Positions 63,147 through 64,000 of a stretch of 64,000 bases of DNA are shown in pieces (the first letter of the stretch is position 1; each line of letters opens with the position of its first letter). This DNA is from Rhizophagus clarus (taxonomy: Eukaryota; Glomeromycota; Glomeromycetes; Glomerales; Glomeraceae), in contig BLAL01000229.1 in NCBI GenBank assembly GCA_015698045.1, positions 470,001-534,000 on the forward strand. Direction: 5' to 3'. A program made the translations under genes and the position numbers. The notes under the pieces are model-generated. The model did no database searches. It had not been told where the DNA came from and was given only the letters and a program-made list of their open reading frames with translations.

Positions 63147-63159
63147 AATAATAAAAATA

Positions 63160-63430
63160 TTATAAAATATTTTTTATGATATTTTGCAAAATTAATATAA
63201 AAAATGATGTAAACCAATTTTTTATAACATTTTGCAATATTTTTTTGCAAAATCAATAAGATAATATTATGATATATTTTTTTATAATATTTTGCAATGT
63301 TTTTGCAAAATTAATAAAAAAAAGGTATAAATAATTTTTTACATTTTACAACATTTTTTTGCAAAATTAATGCAAAATATTTTTACAATATTTTGTATTA
63401 TTTTTTTGTTATTTTAATAAAAAATATTGT
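63160..63430. repeat. ~60-bp repeats of ATTTTGCAATATTTTTTTGC
   Basis: Four or five loose copies of TATTTTGCAATATTTTTTT with TTGCAAAATTAAT follow the MULE right end. They are similar in wording to the block at 4380-4620. A pure T tract of about 30 follows at 63455-63484. Confidence 0.7.
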
Positions 63431-63452
63431 AAAATATCATTTTTTTATTAAT

Positions 63453-63487
<35 letters not shown>

Positions 63488-63894
63488 GATCTATATATGC
63501 TTTTATTGATATTTAGTTTATATATTATATAAACAATTTATCAAAAGCTATATCCACCTTGATCTGTAAAATGCAATCATCAAAATATTATTTTTTTTTT
63601 TTTTTTTTTATTAATTAAACAGTTTTGCAACTTTTTTTTAATATATAACTTATCAGTAATTTGATTTAGTTTTCAATAATTACTAACTAGTATTAGTATT
63701 GCAAGCTGTCTTAATTTTTTAAAAAAATTACTTTTAAAACTTCAAAGTTTAAAAAAAAAAATTTCAATTTTTTTAATAACTTTAACAGATTATTTTGTTA
63801 AATTAAAAATGATTTCTTTAAAAATTATTAAAAGAAATTATTAATTTATTAAAATAAATTAGAAGTACAATATTTATTATTGAAATAATAAAAA

Positions 63895-64000
63895 GTTTAT
63901 GTAAAGTTTATCAAATAAAAAAAAAAAATGCTAATGATCTTTAAAGATTTTTATGTAAAATGTTTTTAAAATCTGCAATTTTGAAGATTATTGTAAAATT
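63895..64000. mobile_element. Partial second copy of the 12187-15844 element type
   Basis: GTAAAGTTTATCAAAT, then CTTTAAAGATTTTTATGT and TTTTTAAAATCTGCAATTTT parallel 15598-15690 (CAAAGTTTATCAAAT; CTTCAAAGATTTTTGTAT; TTTTTAAAAATCTGCAATTT) in the same orientation. The window ends before the expected terminus. Confidence 0.6.

Overview
The window looks like nuclear DNA of an AT-rich, transposon-laden fungus. The genes are eukaryotic, with short GT-AG introns of about 55-110 bp and conserved fungal proteins (ZPR1, ubiquitin-eS31 fusion, cyclin K). The mix of hAT, Tc1/mariner, pogo/Tigger, Mutator-like (MULE), CACTA and LINE relics with low-GC spacers suggests an arbuscular mycorrhizal fungus (Glomeromycotina). 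That placement is an inference from gene style, not a database match.

Layout. About 1-36.8 kb is a transposon graveyard. A non-autonomous hAT-type element with an 82-bp tandem array lies at 2612-4842. A decayed coding relic (about 5.9-16.4 kb) is split into three by two insertions. The first is a foldback Tc1/mariner-type element (6634-10869) that itself carries a hAT element (7634-10410). The second is a hAT-type element (11393-16086) that carries a further TA-flanked, tandem-repeat-filled element (12187-15844). An almost intact hAT element with perfect 8-bp target duplications is at 19507-23150. From 24 to 34 kb there are MITEs, a decayed minus-strand transposase-like gene (26.4-30.5 kb) and a pogo-type transposase relic split by a Tc1/mariner copy. 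A 5'-truncated LINE (36852-38155) ends about 120 bp before the first host gene.

The host gene island is 38.29-46.34 kb: ZPR1 (+), a UBA-like/SANT/U-box protein (+), ubiquitin-eS31 fusion (-) and a cyclin K-type cyclin (+). The last two share a bidirectional promoter of about 0.5 kb. All four exon chains can be reconstructed. ZPR1, the UBA/SANT/U-box gene and the fusion are exact; the cyclin is exact except for one base at the start of exon 2.

After an AT-rich spacer with one hAT MITE, 49323-63146 is a Mutator-like element with roughly 1.6-kb terminal inverted repeats. A complete 7.2-kb CACTA element (50107-57284, TSD TAG) has inserted into its left repeat. The MULE encodes a FAR1-MULE-SWIM-zinc-knuckle transposase. 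The CACTA element encodes a Tnp2-type transposase and a divergent coiled-coil TnpA-like protein.

A theme runs through the repeats. Divergence between repeat copies and most premature stops look like C-to-T/G-to-A changes, often at CpG (CGA to TGA or CAA). This fits cytosine methylation of transposons followed by deamination. The host genes keep intact CGA codons.
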